Below are positions 38,834 to 47,355 of a stretch of 64,000 nucleotides of DNA, in pieces. Each line of letters begins with the position of its first letter. Within the stretch, counting starts at the first letter, position 1. Below the pieces are notes generated by a model. That model was not told where the DNA came from. It searched no databases and saw only the letters and a list, made by a program, of their open reading frames with translations. The DNA comes from Methylobacillus methanolivorans. GTDB taxonomy: Bacteria > Pseudomonadota > Gammaproteobacteria > Burkholderiales > Methylophilaceae. A program made the position numbers and the translations under genes. The DNA lies in assembly GCF_020531845.1 (NCBI RefSeq), contig NZ_JAJAVF010000005.1, positions 131,667 to 195,666 on the forward strand. The letters are read 5' to 3'.

Positions 38834-40481
38834 GATCATGCACCTCCAACATCAGCACCTGCGCGCAGCGCTGAGCGATCGATGCATGACGTGTCAAAAT
38901 AACGACACTGCATGCGGGCAACTCCAGTAATAATGGCAGGGCCCGATTCAAATCTGCCTCATCAAGATAATCCAGCAAGCCATCGACAATCAACAAACCC
39001 GGCTGACCAACAATGCCGCGGGCCAGCATCAGCAAATTAGCCTGGGTCGTCGAAAGCGGCGCTCCATTCACGGCAAGCAAGGTATCCAGGCCACTAGGTA
39101 ATCGATTGATACTGGACATCAAGCCTAGCTTGTTCAGCAACTGCGTCACATCCCCTAGCGGAATATCGTCCCGCCCGACCAAGACGTTTTCAAGAATACT
39201 GCCTTCAATCACCTCCAGCTTACCTACACAACCAAGATGTTGACGCAGGGTATTCAGGTTGTATTGTTCAAGCGCAATGTCATTGAACTCCACATGCCCT
39301 TGCTCAGCTTGCTTCAAGCCCGTGAGCAAGGCCGCCAATGAGGATTTTCCTGCGCCAGCAATCCCGAGCACAGCCAAGCTGCTACCTGGCTGTAACGTAA
39401 AACTGATGCCAGACTGTGAAGCGGTATGCCGCAGATAATCGTAACCAAGGTTCACTGCGCTTAACTTGATGGGGCGCTTGATCTCGAAGTGATGGGTAGA
39501 TACCTTTTCCTGCGGCAAATCTTGGATATAACCGATCTTGTCGAGACTGGCGAGCAGATCGTAATAATACTCAAGTTGGCCGATAAACCTCAGGAAAGAA
39601 GCCAGCACGGCAAAGATGATTAGTTCAGCCGCAACAAACTGGCCCAAATTGATCTGCCCCTGGATCACCAGCGTTCCTCCTAAAGCCAGCATCGCCGTAC
39701 CACCCAAGGCATAAATGACCACCCCCCCGAGATACTGCTTGATGAGCACACGGAAATGCGCACTGCGCTTTTTCAGGTATTCAGCCGCCAATTCGCCAGT
39801 TCGCTCCTGTGCCAGACGCACCCCGGAGGAAAACTTGAAGGTATTGAGGTTACGGGCAATGGTTTCCAACCATGCCGCCAATTCAAACTTGGCATGGGAT
39901 TCCGCAATTGCAGTCAGTGGTGCCTTACGCCCGATCACATACACAATGACCAGGATGATGAGCATGACCAAGGCCACTACCACGGCAAAATAAACGCTGT
40001 AGAACACCAGGATAATACTGCCCACTACCCCCTGAAGGATCGTGGCCACACCTATGGTCAACAAGGTGGCAACAGACTTTTGTACCGACGTGACCTCAAA
40101 GAAGCGGTTGATGAGCTCCTGCAAGTCATCCGCACTTGCCACATCGTATTTTGCCCCTTGAGTCTTGCTGGCCGAATCTATGGCAATACGACAGAAAATC
40201 CGCCGCTGGATCAGCTCGACAATAAAAATCTCGAGCACGTAAAACAATCCCGCCAATAGCAAGAATATGAATAACATGAAGGAGATAATGAGCAGCGGCT
40301 TCATCAAGCTGCCCATCGTGACCGTATTGATGAGCGCCTGTACTGAAATAGGTATGGCGAGATTGATGAAACCAACCCCACCCATCAGGATAATAATCAG
40401 TAATATATCTTTGCGCTCTAGGCTCAGGAGATCAATCAACCTTTGCCTAGGTAGCATTTTGTATTCAGCGTTATTGTTCAT
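38823..40481 (-). CDS. ABC exporter with degenerate ATPase motifs
   Basis: The 552-residue protein has six membrane segments (about 25-310) and a C-terminal nucleotide-binding domain, the layout of type I secretion exporters, without an N-terminal C39 peptidase domain. Walker A is intact (GIAGAGKS, 373-380), but the signature LSGGQ reads LSTTQ (476-480), the Walker B Asp500 is followed by Gly501 instead of the catalytic Glu, the Q-loop Gln is replaced, and the H-switch reads TRHAS rather than a normal AHR. The frame is intact, so it is not a pseudogene. It probably binds ATP but may hydrolyse poorly. It is first in the ABC-HlyD-TolC unit. Confidence 0.88.
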   Translation of the reverse strand: MNNNAEYKMLPRQRLIDLLSLERKDILLIIILMGGVGFINLAIPISVQALINTVTMGSLMKPLLIISFMLFIFLLLAGLFYVLEIFIVELIQRRIFCRIAIDSASKTQGAKYDVASADDLQELINRFFEVTSVQKSVATLLTIGVATILQGVVGSIILVFYSVYFAVVVALVMLIILVIVYVIGRKAPLTAIAESHAKFELAAWLETIARNLNTFKFSSGVRLAQERTGELAAEYLKKRSAHFRVLIKQYLGGVVIYALGGTAMLALGGTLVIQGQINLGQFVAAELIIFAVLASFLRFIGQLEYYYDLLASLDKIGYIQDLPQEKVSTHHFEIKRPIKLSAVNLGYDYLRHTASQSGISFTLQPGSSLAVLGIAGAGKSSLAALLTGLKQAEQGHVEFNDIALEQYNLNTLRQHLGCVGKLEVIEGSILENVLVGRDDIPLGDVTQLLNKLGLMSSINRLPSGLDTLLAVNGAPLSTTQANLLMLARGIVGQPGLLIVDGLLDYLDEADLNRALPLLLELPACSVVILTRHASIAQRCAQVLMLEVHDHGI

Positions 40482-40561
40482 ACTCTAGTGATCACATCAG
40501 GCCCTGCAAAACGACACTAAACGCTGGAACTTAGTTCCTGAAACTGAACAATAAACACATT

Positions 40562-40585
40562 AAAAAGCCCTGCAAGCAGGGCTTT
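40562..40585 (-). terminator. Terminator after the 108-residue protein gene
   Basis: AAAGCCCTG and CAGGGCTTT with a CTTG loop, followed on the minus strand by TTTTT, lie between the small gene and the downstream ABC exporter gene, separating their transcripts. Confidence 0.85.
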
Positions 40586-40594
40586 GGTTCATCC

Positions 40595-40915
40595 TCAATT
40601 CAAGGTGATCAATTCTCCGTTCTCTGCATGGTAGTAGCTGAGATGCGCGCAATCACTGGTTCTTGTGGTCAAGGAACCATCAAATAAGGATTGCCCATCG
40701 ACATCAACAGTAGCATAGCCATTATGATAAAGAGTAATTTCCGCCTGCTTACGTCCATGACGCATGGCAAAACTCATATAGTTTTCGTCCTCGGCTTCAT
40801 CATAGACCTCCCAATGCGAGTTCCCCGTCAGTTGTTCCAGCCAACCCGACAAATCGACTTCAACGCGGCAAATAACAGGGGCATCCCATGCAGCTTGCGT
40901 TTCGGTATTCATCAT
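40595..40915 (-). CDS. Hypothetical acidic protein, about 106 residues
   Basis: An acidic soluble protein with no signal peptide or membrane segment. It begins MMNTETQAAWDAP after an AAAGGA ribosome site; three ATGs lie close together, so the exact start is uncertain (40921, 40915 or 40912). Visible segments are LSGWLEQLTGNSHWEVYDEA and LYHNGYATVDVDGQSLFDG. I recognise no family. A terminator follows it, so it is separate from the ABC-HlyD-TolC unit; pilD lies on the other side in the opposite direction. The good ribosome site and terminator support a real gene. Confidence 0.65.
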   Translation of the reverse strand: MMNTETQAAWDAPVICRVEVDLSGWLEQLTGNSHWEVYDEAEDENYMSFAMRHGRKQAEITLYHNGYATVDVDGQSLFDGSLTTRTSDCAHLSYYHAENGELITLN

Positions 40916-41069
40916 ATGCATTCCTTTCAGGCTAGTGACGAGAAAATGTGAGCAACACTTACATGGCGATCTTCTTGCCTATTTCAAGCCCATCCGGGCC
41001 AACGCCACTGCGGTTGCCATACTTATATAACGGTGCGATGATGCGGAAAGTTTACCGACAATCTAATTT

Positions 41070-41942
41070 ATGCCTGATTTTGTTTTTGTATTCCTCAATA
41101 CATTGAGGGACAGCCCCGGCTTCTTCATTACCTTTTCCACACTGCTTGGGCTGATGGTAGGCAGCTTTCTCAATGTGGTCATACACCGCCTGCCGCGGAT
41201 GATGGAACTGGCCTGGCAAGCAGAGCGTCTGGAAGCAGAAGGTAAGCCTCAGCCAGAGCAAACCCGTTACAACCTTGTCACGCCCAGGTCACGTTGCCCC
41301 CACTGCCAGCATGCCATTGGCGCCATGGAAAACATCCCTGTCGTCAGCTATCTGCTATTGGGCGGCAAATGCAGGCAATGCAAAACCAAGATCAGCCCAC
41401 GCTACCCACTGGTAGAAATATTCACTGCGGCCCTGACTGGCCTGGCCAGTTGGCACTTCGGCTACTCAAGCCTGGCCGTGGCAAGCTGGTTCATCATCTT
41501 CGCACTGATCGCATTAACCTTTATCGATCTTGACACCCACTTGCTACCGGATGACATCACCCTACCCCTGCTTTGGGCTGGTCTGTTATTCAATATCAAC
41601 GATGGCTTTACCGACTTAACCTCTGCCGTAGCAGGCGCTGCGGCAGGCTATCTCGCATTATGGTCGGTATATTGGCTATTCAAGCTAGTCACCGGCAAGG
41701 AAGGTATGGGCTATGGCGATTTCAAGCTTTTGGCTGCACTGGGGGCATGGTTTGGCTGGCAATTGCTACCCGCTGTCATTTTATTATCATCTATCGCTGG
41801 CTCCATCATCGGGATTGGCTTGATCGTATTAACCAAGCATGGCCGAGAAACCCCCATCCCATTTGGGCCTTACTTGGCATTGGGAGGGGTTGCCGCACTT
41901 TTCTTCGGCAAACAACTCTCACAACTATATCTAGGAGGCTGA
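41070..41942 (+). CDS. pilD: Prepilin leader peptidase/N-methyltransferase
   Basis: PilD cleaves and methylates type IV prepilins and type II pseudopilins at the inner membrane. The 290-residue protein has about eight membrane segments, the four-cysteine zinc region CPHCQHAIG...CRQCK and the two catalytic aspartates in DLDTHLLPDDITLP and GMGYGDFKLLA. It starts the rightward unit pilD-coaE-zapD-yacG; the usual neighbours pilB and pilC are not upstream. The ribosome site is weak. Confidence 0.97.
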   Translation: MPDFVFVFLNTLRDSPGFFITFSTLLGLMVGSFLNVVIHRLPRMMELAWQAERLEAEGKPQPEQTRYNLVTPRSRCPHCQHAIGAMENIPVVSYLLLGGKCRQCKTKISPRYPLVEIFTAALTGLASWHFGYSSLAVASWFIIFALIALTFIDLDTHLLPDDITLPLLWAGLLFNINDGFTDLTSAVAGAAAGYLALWSVYWLFKLVTGKEGMGYGDFKLLAALGAWFGWQLLPAVILLSSIAGSIIGIGLIVLTKHGRETPIPFGPYLALGGVAALFFGKQLSQLYLGG

Positions 41943-41945
41943 TCA

Positions 41946-42554
41946 ATGTATGTAGTTGGATTGACTGGCGGCATTGGCGCCGGTAAAAGTGAAGCAGCAA
42001 GAATGTTCAGCGATCTGGACGTACCCGTCGTAGACGTCGATGTCATTTCCCGCCACCTGACGAGCGCAGGTCAACCACTGGTCAGCAAAATTGCAGAGGC
42101 CTTTGGCACAGAATACGTCACTGAGGATGGCGCCATGGATAGGGGAAAAATCCGTGACCGTATCTTTAACAATAATGCAGATCGCCGGATGCTGGAATCC
42201 ATCTTGCACCCTGCCATACACAGCGAAGCCCTACGTGAGCTCGAGCAATACAATCAGTCACCCTACCAGATACTGGCTATCCCATTGTTTTTTGAGTCCA
42301 ATCGCTACGAAGGCATTGTCAACCGCACTTTATTGATTGATTGCGACGAAGAGAAGCAGATCAGCCGCGTTGTCAATCGCAATGGCTTTACCGAGAAGAT
42401 GGTGCGTTCCATCATCGCTGCACAAGCGTCACGCAGTTTCCGTCGCGCACTAGCCAACGACATTATTGACAACAATGGCAGCATTGAAGAGCTGCAACAA
42501 AAAATTCATCAAATGCATGAAAAATTCATTAAGACTTGCATAGTTAGCGAATAA
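41946..42554 (+). CDS. coaE: Dephospho-CoA kinase
   Basis: CoaE phosphorylates dephospho-CoA in the last step of coenzyme A synthesis. The 202-residue protein has the P-loop GLTGGIGAGKSEAARMF at its start and VPVVDVDVISR, both diagnostic. An AGGAGG-like site lies inside the pilD end, 3 bp before. Cytosolic. Second gene of the conserved pilD-coaE-zapD-yacG order. Confidence 0.98.
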   Translation: MYVVGLTGGIGAGKSEAARMFSDLDVPVVDVDVISRHLTSAGQPLVSKIAEAFGTEYVTEDGAMDRGKIRDRIFNNNADRRMLESILHPAIHSEALRELEQYNQSPYQILAIPLFFESNRYEGIVNRTLLIDCDEEKQISRVVNRNGFTEKMVRSIIAAQASRSFRRALANDIIDNNGSIEELQQKIHQMHEKFIKTCIVSE

Positions 42555-42608
42555 ATCTGATAATTCACGACAACTACTATAAACAAACGGATCAGCCTCG
42601 AGAAGCCC

Positions 42609-43367
42609 GTGCCTAGTTACGATTACCCCTTTAATGAACGCATCCGTACCCTGTTGCGTCTGGAAGACCTCTTTATCAAGGTCTTGCACAATATTGAGGG
42701 TGAACACGAGTTTATCCACCATAGCGTCCTGCTTTCCATCTTCCAGATACTAGACATTATTGAGCGCGCAGAGCTCAAGATGGATCTGCTGCAGGAGTTG
42801 GACCGCCAGAAAATGGTGATGAACAACCTGCGCGGCAATCCATCCATTGAGGAAAAAGTCCTCAATGATCTGGTCACTGATATAGAAAACGCTGCACGCC
42901 CCTTGCGCAACACACCTGGCAAGCTAGGGCAAACCCTGCGCGACAATGAATGGTTAATGAGTATCAAGCAGCGCTCGGTGATCCCGGGTGGTGTCTGTGA
43001 GTTCGATTTACCGTCTTACCATTACTGGCTGGGCTTGAGCAGCGAGCGCCGCAAGCATGATCTCAGTGTCTGGATGAGTCCACTGATGCCGTTACATGAT
43101 GCCATCCGCATCATCCTGCACATTTTGCGTGGCAGTGGCATGACTTCCAACATGACAGCAACCAACGGGGCTTATCAGCAGATGTTAGGCGGCGCCAAAC
43201 CAGCCCAAATGTTACGCGTGGAGATCAGTGACGATACGCCCTGTTTCCCCGAAGTGAGCGCTAACAAGTATGCTATTAATATCCGCTTCAATAGCTTAGA
43301 TAATGCGCAGCGCCCTCGCCCCTGCGATCACGATATCAACTTCTCACTGACACTGTGCAACCTGTAA
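42609..43367 (+). CDS. zapD: Cell division protein ZapD
   Basis: The 252-residue protein, starting with GTG, has the ZapD/DUF1342 opening [19 protein letters not shown] and the [20 protein letters not shown] core. ZapD cross-links FtsZ filaments in the Z-ring. It lies 54 bp after coaE and its end overlaps or closely precedes yacG. Confidence 0.97.
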   Translation: MPSYDYPFNERIRTLLRLEDLFIKVLHNIEGEHEFIHHSVLLSIFQILDIIERAELKMDLLQELDRQKMVMNNLRGNPSIEEKVLNDLVTDIENAARPLRNTPGKLGQTLRDNEWLMSIKQRSVIPGGVCEFDLPSYHYWLGLSSERRKHDLSVWMSPLMPLHDAIRIILHILRGSGMTSNMTATNGAYQQMLGGAKPAQMLRVEISDDTPCFPEVSANKYAINIRFNSLDNAQRPRPCDHDINFSLTLCNL

Positions 43368-43543
43368 GCAAGAAAAAAATGGTCGCCTGCCCACAATGCG
43401 GGGAGCTGGCTGAATACTCCAGCACCAATGCCTATCGCCCGTTCTGCTCAGAGCGTTGCCGCCTGATCGACCTCGGCCAATGGGCCAGCGAAAACTATCG
43501 CATCCCCGATAACACTCCCAAGCTCGACGAAGAAGACTACTAA
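43355..43543 (+). CDS. yacG: DNA gyrase inhibitor YacG, zinc-ribbon
   Basis: The 62-residue product has the four zinc cysteines CPQC...FCSERC and the [11 protein letters not shown] tail of YacG, which binds GyrB. The GTG at 43355 overlaps zapD by 13 bases; an ATG at 43379, just after the zapD stop, is an alternative and would remove eight residues. It ends the pilD-coaE-zapD unit. Confidence 0.95.
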   Translation: MQPVSKKKMVACPQCGELAEYSSTNAYRPFCSERCRLIDLGQWASENYRIPDNTPKLDEEDY

Positions 43544-43552
43544 GCCAATCTG

Positions 43553-43978
43553 TTACTGGGTAGTCAATGTCAATTGATAATGCGTTGGCAACGCTTGCGA
43601 TGAATGCTTAATGTCAATAAGCATGACCCAGTCACTGCGCCCGCTGATGCACACCGGCAATGTCACCATAGCGCGCCAACCCCCATCGGGCTGACGCTGG
43701 AAGCGATACCGATTCATCCCCATCTGCATATCCACCATATCGAAGCTCGCATACACAGACTCTGCGCCAGGCGAGCTGATACGCACCTCGAATGCCCGCA
43801 TAGTAGTAGGCAGCGTCATTGCCCGTACCGTCAGGTCTCCATGCGCACAGCCCTGCACAATATCATCGCAGACAATGGTTTCAATTACATCATGGCTTGA
43901 TTTCAGCCAGAAATAACCCAAGCTGCCCAAGACCAACAGCAAAGCAATCCCCCATCGCAGCTGTCGCTTGAAGGACAT
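43553..43978 (-). CDS. Membrane-anchored hypothetical protein
   Basis: The 141-residue product starts at an ATG (43978) five bases after GGAG, located in the end of the upstream Nudix-ThiE gene. It has one N-terminal membrane helix (about 9-25) and a periplasmic-looking domain with two Cys near CDDIVQGCAHG and another in LPVCISGRSDW. No family is recognised. It is the last gene of the argJ-ATPase-Nudix unit and converges with yacG with 9 bp between stops. A role in the envelope is the most that can be inferred. Confidence 0.75.
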   Translation of the reverse strand: MSFKRQLRWGIALLLVLGSLGYFWLKSSHDVIETIVCDDIVQGCAHGDLTVRAMTLPTTMRAFEVRISSPGAESVYASFDMVDMQMGMNRYRFQRQPDGGWRAMVTLPVCISGRSDWVMLIDIKHSSQALPTHYQLTLTTQ

Positions 43979-43980
43979 GA

Positions 43981-44913
43981 TTAGCTCCACACTCCGCGCA
44001 TCATGGCAATACCATGAGCACCCTGTTGCCAGGCCTGCTCCAGATACTCCGGCTGCATGCCGCCAAGCGCATAAACCGGCAGGCTACTGCCATGCGCCAA
44101 GCCAGCAAAACCGTCCCAACCCAAGACAGGGGCATCAGGATGACTCAGTGTTGGCAGTACAGGCGACAACACGACAAAATCCAGGGAAAGCGATTGTGCA
44201 TGCGCCAACTCGCGTGCATCGTGGCATGAAGCCGCACACAGCATTTGCTGAGGACGCTCCGACAATGCCATCAAACTTGCAGCGGAGAAATGCACACCTG
44301 CAAAACCCAATGCACACGCAGTGTCGACATCGCCGTTGAGTAGCACTCTCGCTTGATAAGGCTGCACCATGCTTAACACTTTCTCAGCGAGACGCTGCAA
44401 TCCGTCAGCAGACAGATGCTTTTCACGCAATTGCAGCAAGCGCAACCCCTGATCCAAGGCATAACGTAAGCGATCCAGAAAACCCTTTTCACCCAACTCA
44501 CCAGCATTGCTGATGGCATAGATGGATGGCAGACCCAAGGCAGCAAGAATAGGTTCGTTCGCTGGCAACATCGGGCCTACAGTAAGTGTAGTCGGGTACT
44601 GCCAGCTTAATTGCTGCCCCTCGCAACTACGCGGCTCATGCTGCCAATCACGTACAATAAAGAAATGTAACTCGACCTTGCGATCCGGGTAGTCAAAGCG
44701 ACGCAACATCCAGGGTGTCGCCTTTTCCACCTCGACACCAAGCTCCTCGCGCAACTCGCGCACCAAGGCATGAAAAGGGGTTTCGCCTGCCTCTATCTTG
44801 CCTCCAGGAAACTCCCACCAGCCTTCCCAAGGCTTGCCTGCTGGGCGCTCGGCCAACAACACCTTCCCATCAGGGCGTTGCAAGATAGCTACGGCAGCAC
44901 GCACAACACTCAT
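43981..44913 (-). CDS. Nudix (MutT) hydrolase fused to ThiE-like domain
   Basis: The 310-residue protein joins two domains. Residues 1-130 are a MutT-type Nudix domain with GGKIEAGETPFHALVRELRE followed by EELG, matching the Nudix box; MutT removes 8-oxo-dGTP. Residues about 135-310 resemble thiamine-phosphate synthase (LLQLREKHLSADGLQ, VLLNGDVDTACALGFAGVHF). Such MutT-ThiE fusions are known in proteobacteria; the role of the ThiE-like half is unproven. The start overlaps the upstream ATPase gene by four bases. Confidence 0.93.
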   Translation of the reverse strand: MSVVRAAVAILQRPDGKVLLAERPAGKPWEGWWEFPGGKIEAGETPFHALVRELREELGVEVEKATPWMLRRFDYPDRKVELHFFIVRDWQHEPRSCEGQQLSWQYPTTLTVGPMLPANEPILAALGLPSIYAISNAGELGEKGFLDRLRYALDQGLRLLQLREKHLSADGLQRLAEKVLSMVQPYQARVLLNGDVDTACALGFAGVHFSAASLMALSERPQQMLCAASCHDARELAHAQSLSLDFVVLSPVLPTLSHPDAPVLGWDGFAGLAHGSSLPVYALGGMQPEYLEQAWQQGAHGIAMMRGVWS

Positions 44914-45785
44914 GACACCTTGCCTCCCACTAATGCTTGGCGGCCTACATGGTCACGGGCAAATTGATAGGCCACTCGGCCACTACGTGCGCCACGGGTA
45001 TGAGAAAACAGTAAGGCTGCGCTACGGGTTGCTTCATCCACTTGCTCAATACCGTAATGCTTGAGCCATTGCGCCACCACCGCTAGGTATTCGTCCTGGT
45101 TGAAGGAGTAAAATGAGAGCCAGAGGCCAAAGCGCTCCGACAACGAGACTTTCTCCTCAGTTGTATCCCCAGGCCGGATTTCCTCGCCATGTCGCGTTAC
45201 CTCAAGATTCTCCGACATGAATTCAGGCATCAAGTGGCGACGATTGGAAGTGGCATAGACCACAACATTATCGGACGTCGCGGCAATCGAGCCGTCCAGC
45301 ACCACCTTGAGAGCTTTGTAACCTGGATCACTGGACTCAAATGACAAATCATCACAAAAGATGATGAATCGCTCCTTGCGCTCACGCAGCAAGCTGACGA
45401 TTTCCGGCAATGCCACCAAATCCTGCTTGTCGACTTCGACCAGGCGTAATCCCTGGTCTGCAAATGTACTCAGCACCGCTTTGACCAATGAAGATTTGCC
45501 AGTGCCACGGGCACCAGTCAACAACACATTATTGGCGGGATAGCCATGCACAAACTGCTCGGTGTTGCGCACAATCTCGGCCTTTTGTTCATCCACATTG
45601 CGGATGTCGTTCAAGCTGATGTGATGGGGATGCTCCACAGCCACCAAATGTCCACGACCATTGAGGGTTTGCCAGCGCCAGGCCATAGCATGCCAGTCAG
45701 GTGCGGAAGCAGGCGGTGGCAAGAAGTTTTCCAGCCTTGCCAGCACAGCTTCGGCTCGCGTGATCAACTGCTCAAAATCAGCCAT
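44910..45785 (-). CDS. AAA-type ATPase, DUF815 family
   Basis: The 291-residue protein has Walker A LLTGARGTGKSSLVKAVL near residue 92-109, a Walker B region (RFIIFCDDLSFES) and DNVVVYATSNRRHLMPE sensor-like segment, the DUF815 layout. Function is unknown; the family is widespread and often near mutT and argJ. It is eight bp after argJ and overlaps the Nudix gene by four bases. Cytosolic. Confidence 0.93.
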   Translation of the reverse strand: MADFEQLITRAEAVLARLENFLPPPASAPDWHAMAWRWQTLNGRGHLVAVEHPHHISLNDIRNVDEQKAEIVRNTEQFVHGYPANNVLLTGARGTGKSSLVKAVLSTFADQGLRLVEVDKQDLVALPEIVSLLRERKERFIIFCDDLSFESSDPGYKALKVVLDGSIAATSDNVVVYATSNRRHLMPEFMSENLEVTRHGEEIRPGDTTEEKVSLSERFGLWLSFYSFNQDEYLAVVAQWLKHYGIEQVDEATRSAALLFSHTRGARSGRVAYQFARDHVGRQALVGGKVS

Positions 45786-45793
45786 CCTGCACC

Positions 45794-47023
45794 CTAGCTG
45801 CGGTAGTCCGCATTAATGCGAACATAGTCATAAGAGAAGTCGCAAGTCCACACCGTGGCATTAGCCTGCCCACGATTCAGCACCACACGCACGGTAATTT
45901 CAGCTTCCTGCATCACGGCAGCGCCCTGTTCTTCGACATAGCTTGCAGCACGACCACCATGCTCTGCCACCAGCACATTACCCAGGTAAAGCTGCATGGC
46001 ATTCACATCCAGATCATCAACACCAGCATAACCAATGGCAGCCAAGATGCGGCCTAGATTAGGATCTGAGGCAAAGAAAGCCGTCTTGATCAATGGTGAG
46101 TGCGCAATGGCATAAGCGACCTTGCGGCACTCTTCCACATCTTTGCCAGCTTCCACCTGGATAGTCATGAACTTTGTCGCACCTTCACCGTCACGCACAA
46201 TCGCTTGGGCCAACTCGATGGACAATTCGGTAATGGCATCCTGCAATTGCTGGAATTCTGCACTATCCACATCACTGATCTCAGCATTGCCCGCCTGACC
46301 AGTCGCCATGACAATAAAAGAGTCGTTGGTAGAAGTATCGCCATCTACGGTAATACAGTTGAAGGAGCGATTGACGGCATGATCAATCAAGGCCTCCAGC
46401 GCAGCCTGGCTAATGGCAGCATCAGTCGCGACATAACCCAGCATGGTTGCCATGTTGGGGTGGATCATGCCCGAGCCCTTGGATATGCCGGTAATCGTCA
46501 CGGTCTTGCCACCTAGCGTAACTTGCCGCGACGCCCCCTTGGACACAATATCCGTGGTCATGATAGCTTCGGCAGCATCAAACCAGTGCTGTTCGCCCAG
46601 ATCGGCAACACATTGTGGCAGGCCAGCAAGCAAGCGCTCCATGGGTAACGGCTCCAGGATAACGCCAGTAGAAAAAGGCAAGACTTGCTCAGGCTTGATG
46701 TTCAGCAACGCAGACAGTGCTTCACAAGTAGCTCTTGCATTCTGCATGCCTGGCTCGCCAGTGCCAGCATTGGCATTGCCGGTATTGACCACTAGCGCGC
46801 GAATACCATGCCCTGCTGCCAAGTGCTGTTTACACACGGTCACAGGTGCTGCACAGAAACGGTTTGTGGTGAATACGCCAGCTACGCGTGCGCCTTCTGC
46901 CAGTTTGATCACCAGCATATCCTTGCGGTCTGGCTTACGGATATGCGCCTTGGCAATACCCAGTTCCACGCCTGGAACCGGCAACAGGGAGTGCGCCTCA
47001 GGCGCGACAAGATTGACTGGCAT
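45794..47023 (-). CDS. argJ: Bifunctional ornithine acetyltransferase/N-acetylglutamate synthase
   Basis: ArgJ recycles the acetyl group of arginine synthesis. The 409-residue precursor is self-cleaved before a conserved Thr; here Thr193 lies in [18 protein letters not shown]. Other signatures are [12 protein letters not shown] and the C-terminal NADYRS end. The start follows GAGAAAAGCC weakly. First gene of the argJ-ATPase-Nudix-ThiE unit; secA lies upstream in the same direction but is separated by a terminator. Confidence 0.98.
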   Translation of the reverse strand: MPVNLVAPEAHSLLPVPGVELGIAKAHIRKPDRKDMLVIKLAEGARVAGVFTTNRFCAAPVTVCKQHLAAGHGIRALVVNTGNANAGTGEPGMQNARATCEALSALLNIKPEQVLPFSTGVILEPLPMERLLAGLPQCVADLGEQHWFDAAEAIMTTDIVSKGASRQVTLGGKTVTITGISKGSGMIHPNMATMLGYVATDAAISQAALEALIDHAVNRSFNCITVDGDTSTNDSFIVMATGQAGNAEISDVDSAEFQQLQDAITELSIELAQAIVRDGEGATKFMTIQVEAGKDVEECRKVAYAIAHSPLIKTAFFASDPNLGRILAAIGYAGVDDLDVNAMQLYLGNVLVAEHGGRAASYVEEQGAAVMQEAEITVRVVLNRGQANATVWTCDFSYDYVRINADYRS

Positions 47024-47106
47024 AATGGCTTTTCTCAGAAAGGCAAAAACCTGATTTTACCGTAATCAGTGACGCTTGCCCCATGGCAGCATGGCATGTG
47101 CACAAT

Positions 47107-47134
47107 AAAAAAGCCGGGAAATCCCGGCTTTTTT
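47107..47134 (-). terminator. Terminator after the DUF1289 gene (secA side)
   Basis: AAAAAAGCCGGGA and its complement around two bases, with six T on either strand, separate the secA-DUF1289 side from argJ. Confidence 0.93.
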
Positions 47135-47157
47135 ATTGAATTGCAAAGCTGTCATGG

Positions 47158-47343
47158 CTAATGCTTGGCAGTAGGTCGCCTGGCTTCAATCACTTTGAGC
47201 ACTTGCAAGCGCTCGCGGTCACTCATGGTACGCCAGCCCCTGATTTCTTCGAGGGTGCGCCAGCAACCAGTGCAATGTTGCCGCTCGCTATCCAGCGCAC
47301 ATACACCAATACAAGGAGAAGCGACCTGAGGAACTGATTGCAT
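47158..47343 (-). CDS. DUF1289 small cysteine-rich protein
   Basis: The 61-residue protein contains CIGVCALDSERQHCTGCWRT, the four-cysteine core of the DUF1289 family, probably a metal or iron-sulfur site. Function is unknown. It lies 12 bp after secA and before a strong terminator, so it is likely cotranscribed with secA. Confidence 0.92.
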   Translation of the reverse strand: MQSVPQVASPCIGVCALDSERQHCTGCWRTLEEIRGWRTMSDRERLQVLKVIEARRPTAKH

Positions 47344-47355
47344 CCCTGCCGACGC

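Noticed and set aside
38823..40481. ABC exporter gene as pseudogene
   Set aside because: The frame is complete, the Walker A is intact and the gene is coupled to its partners; degenerate motifs alone do not make a pseudogene.
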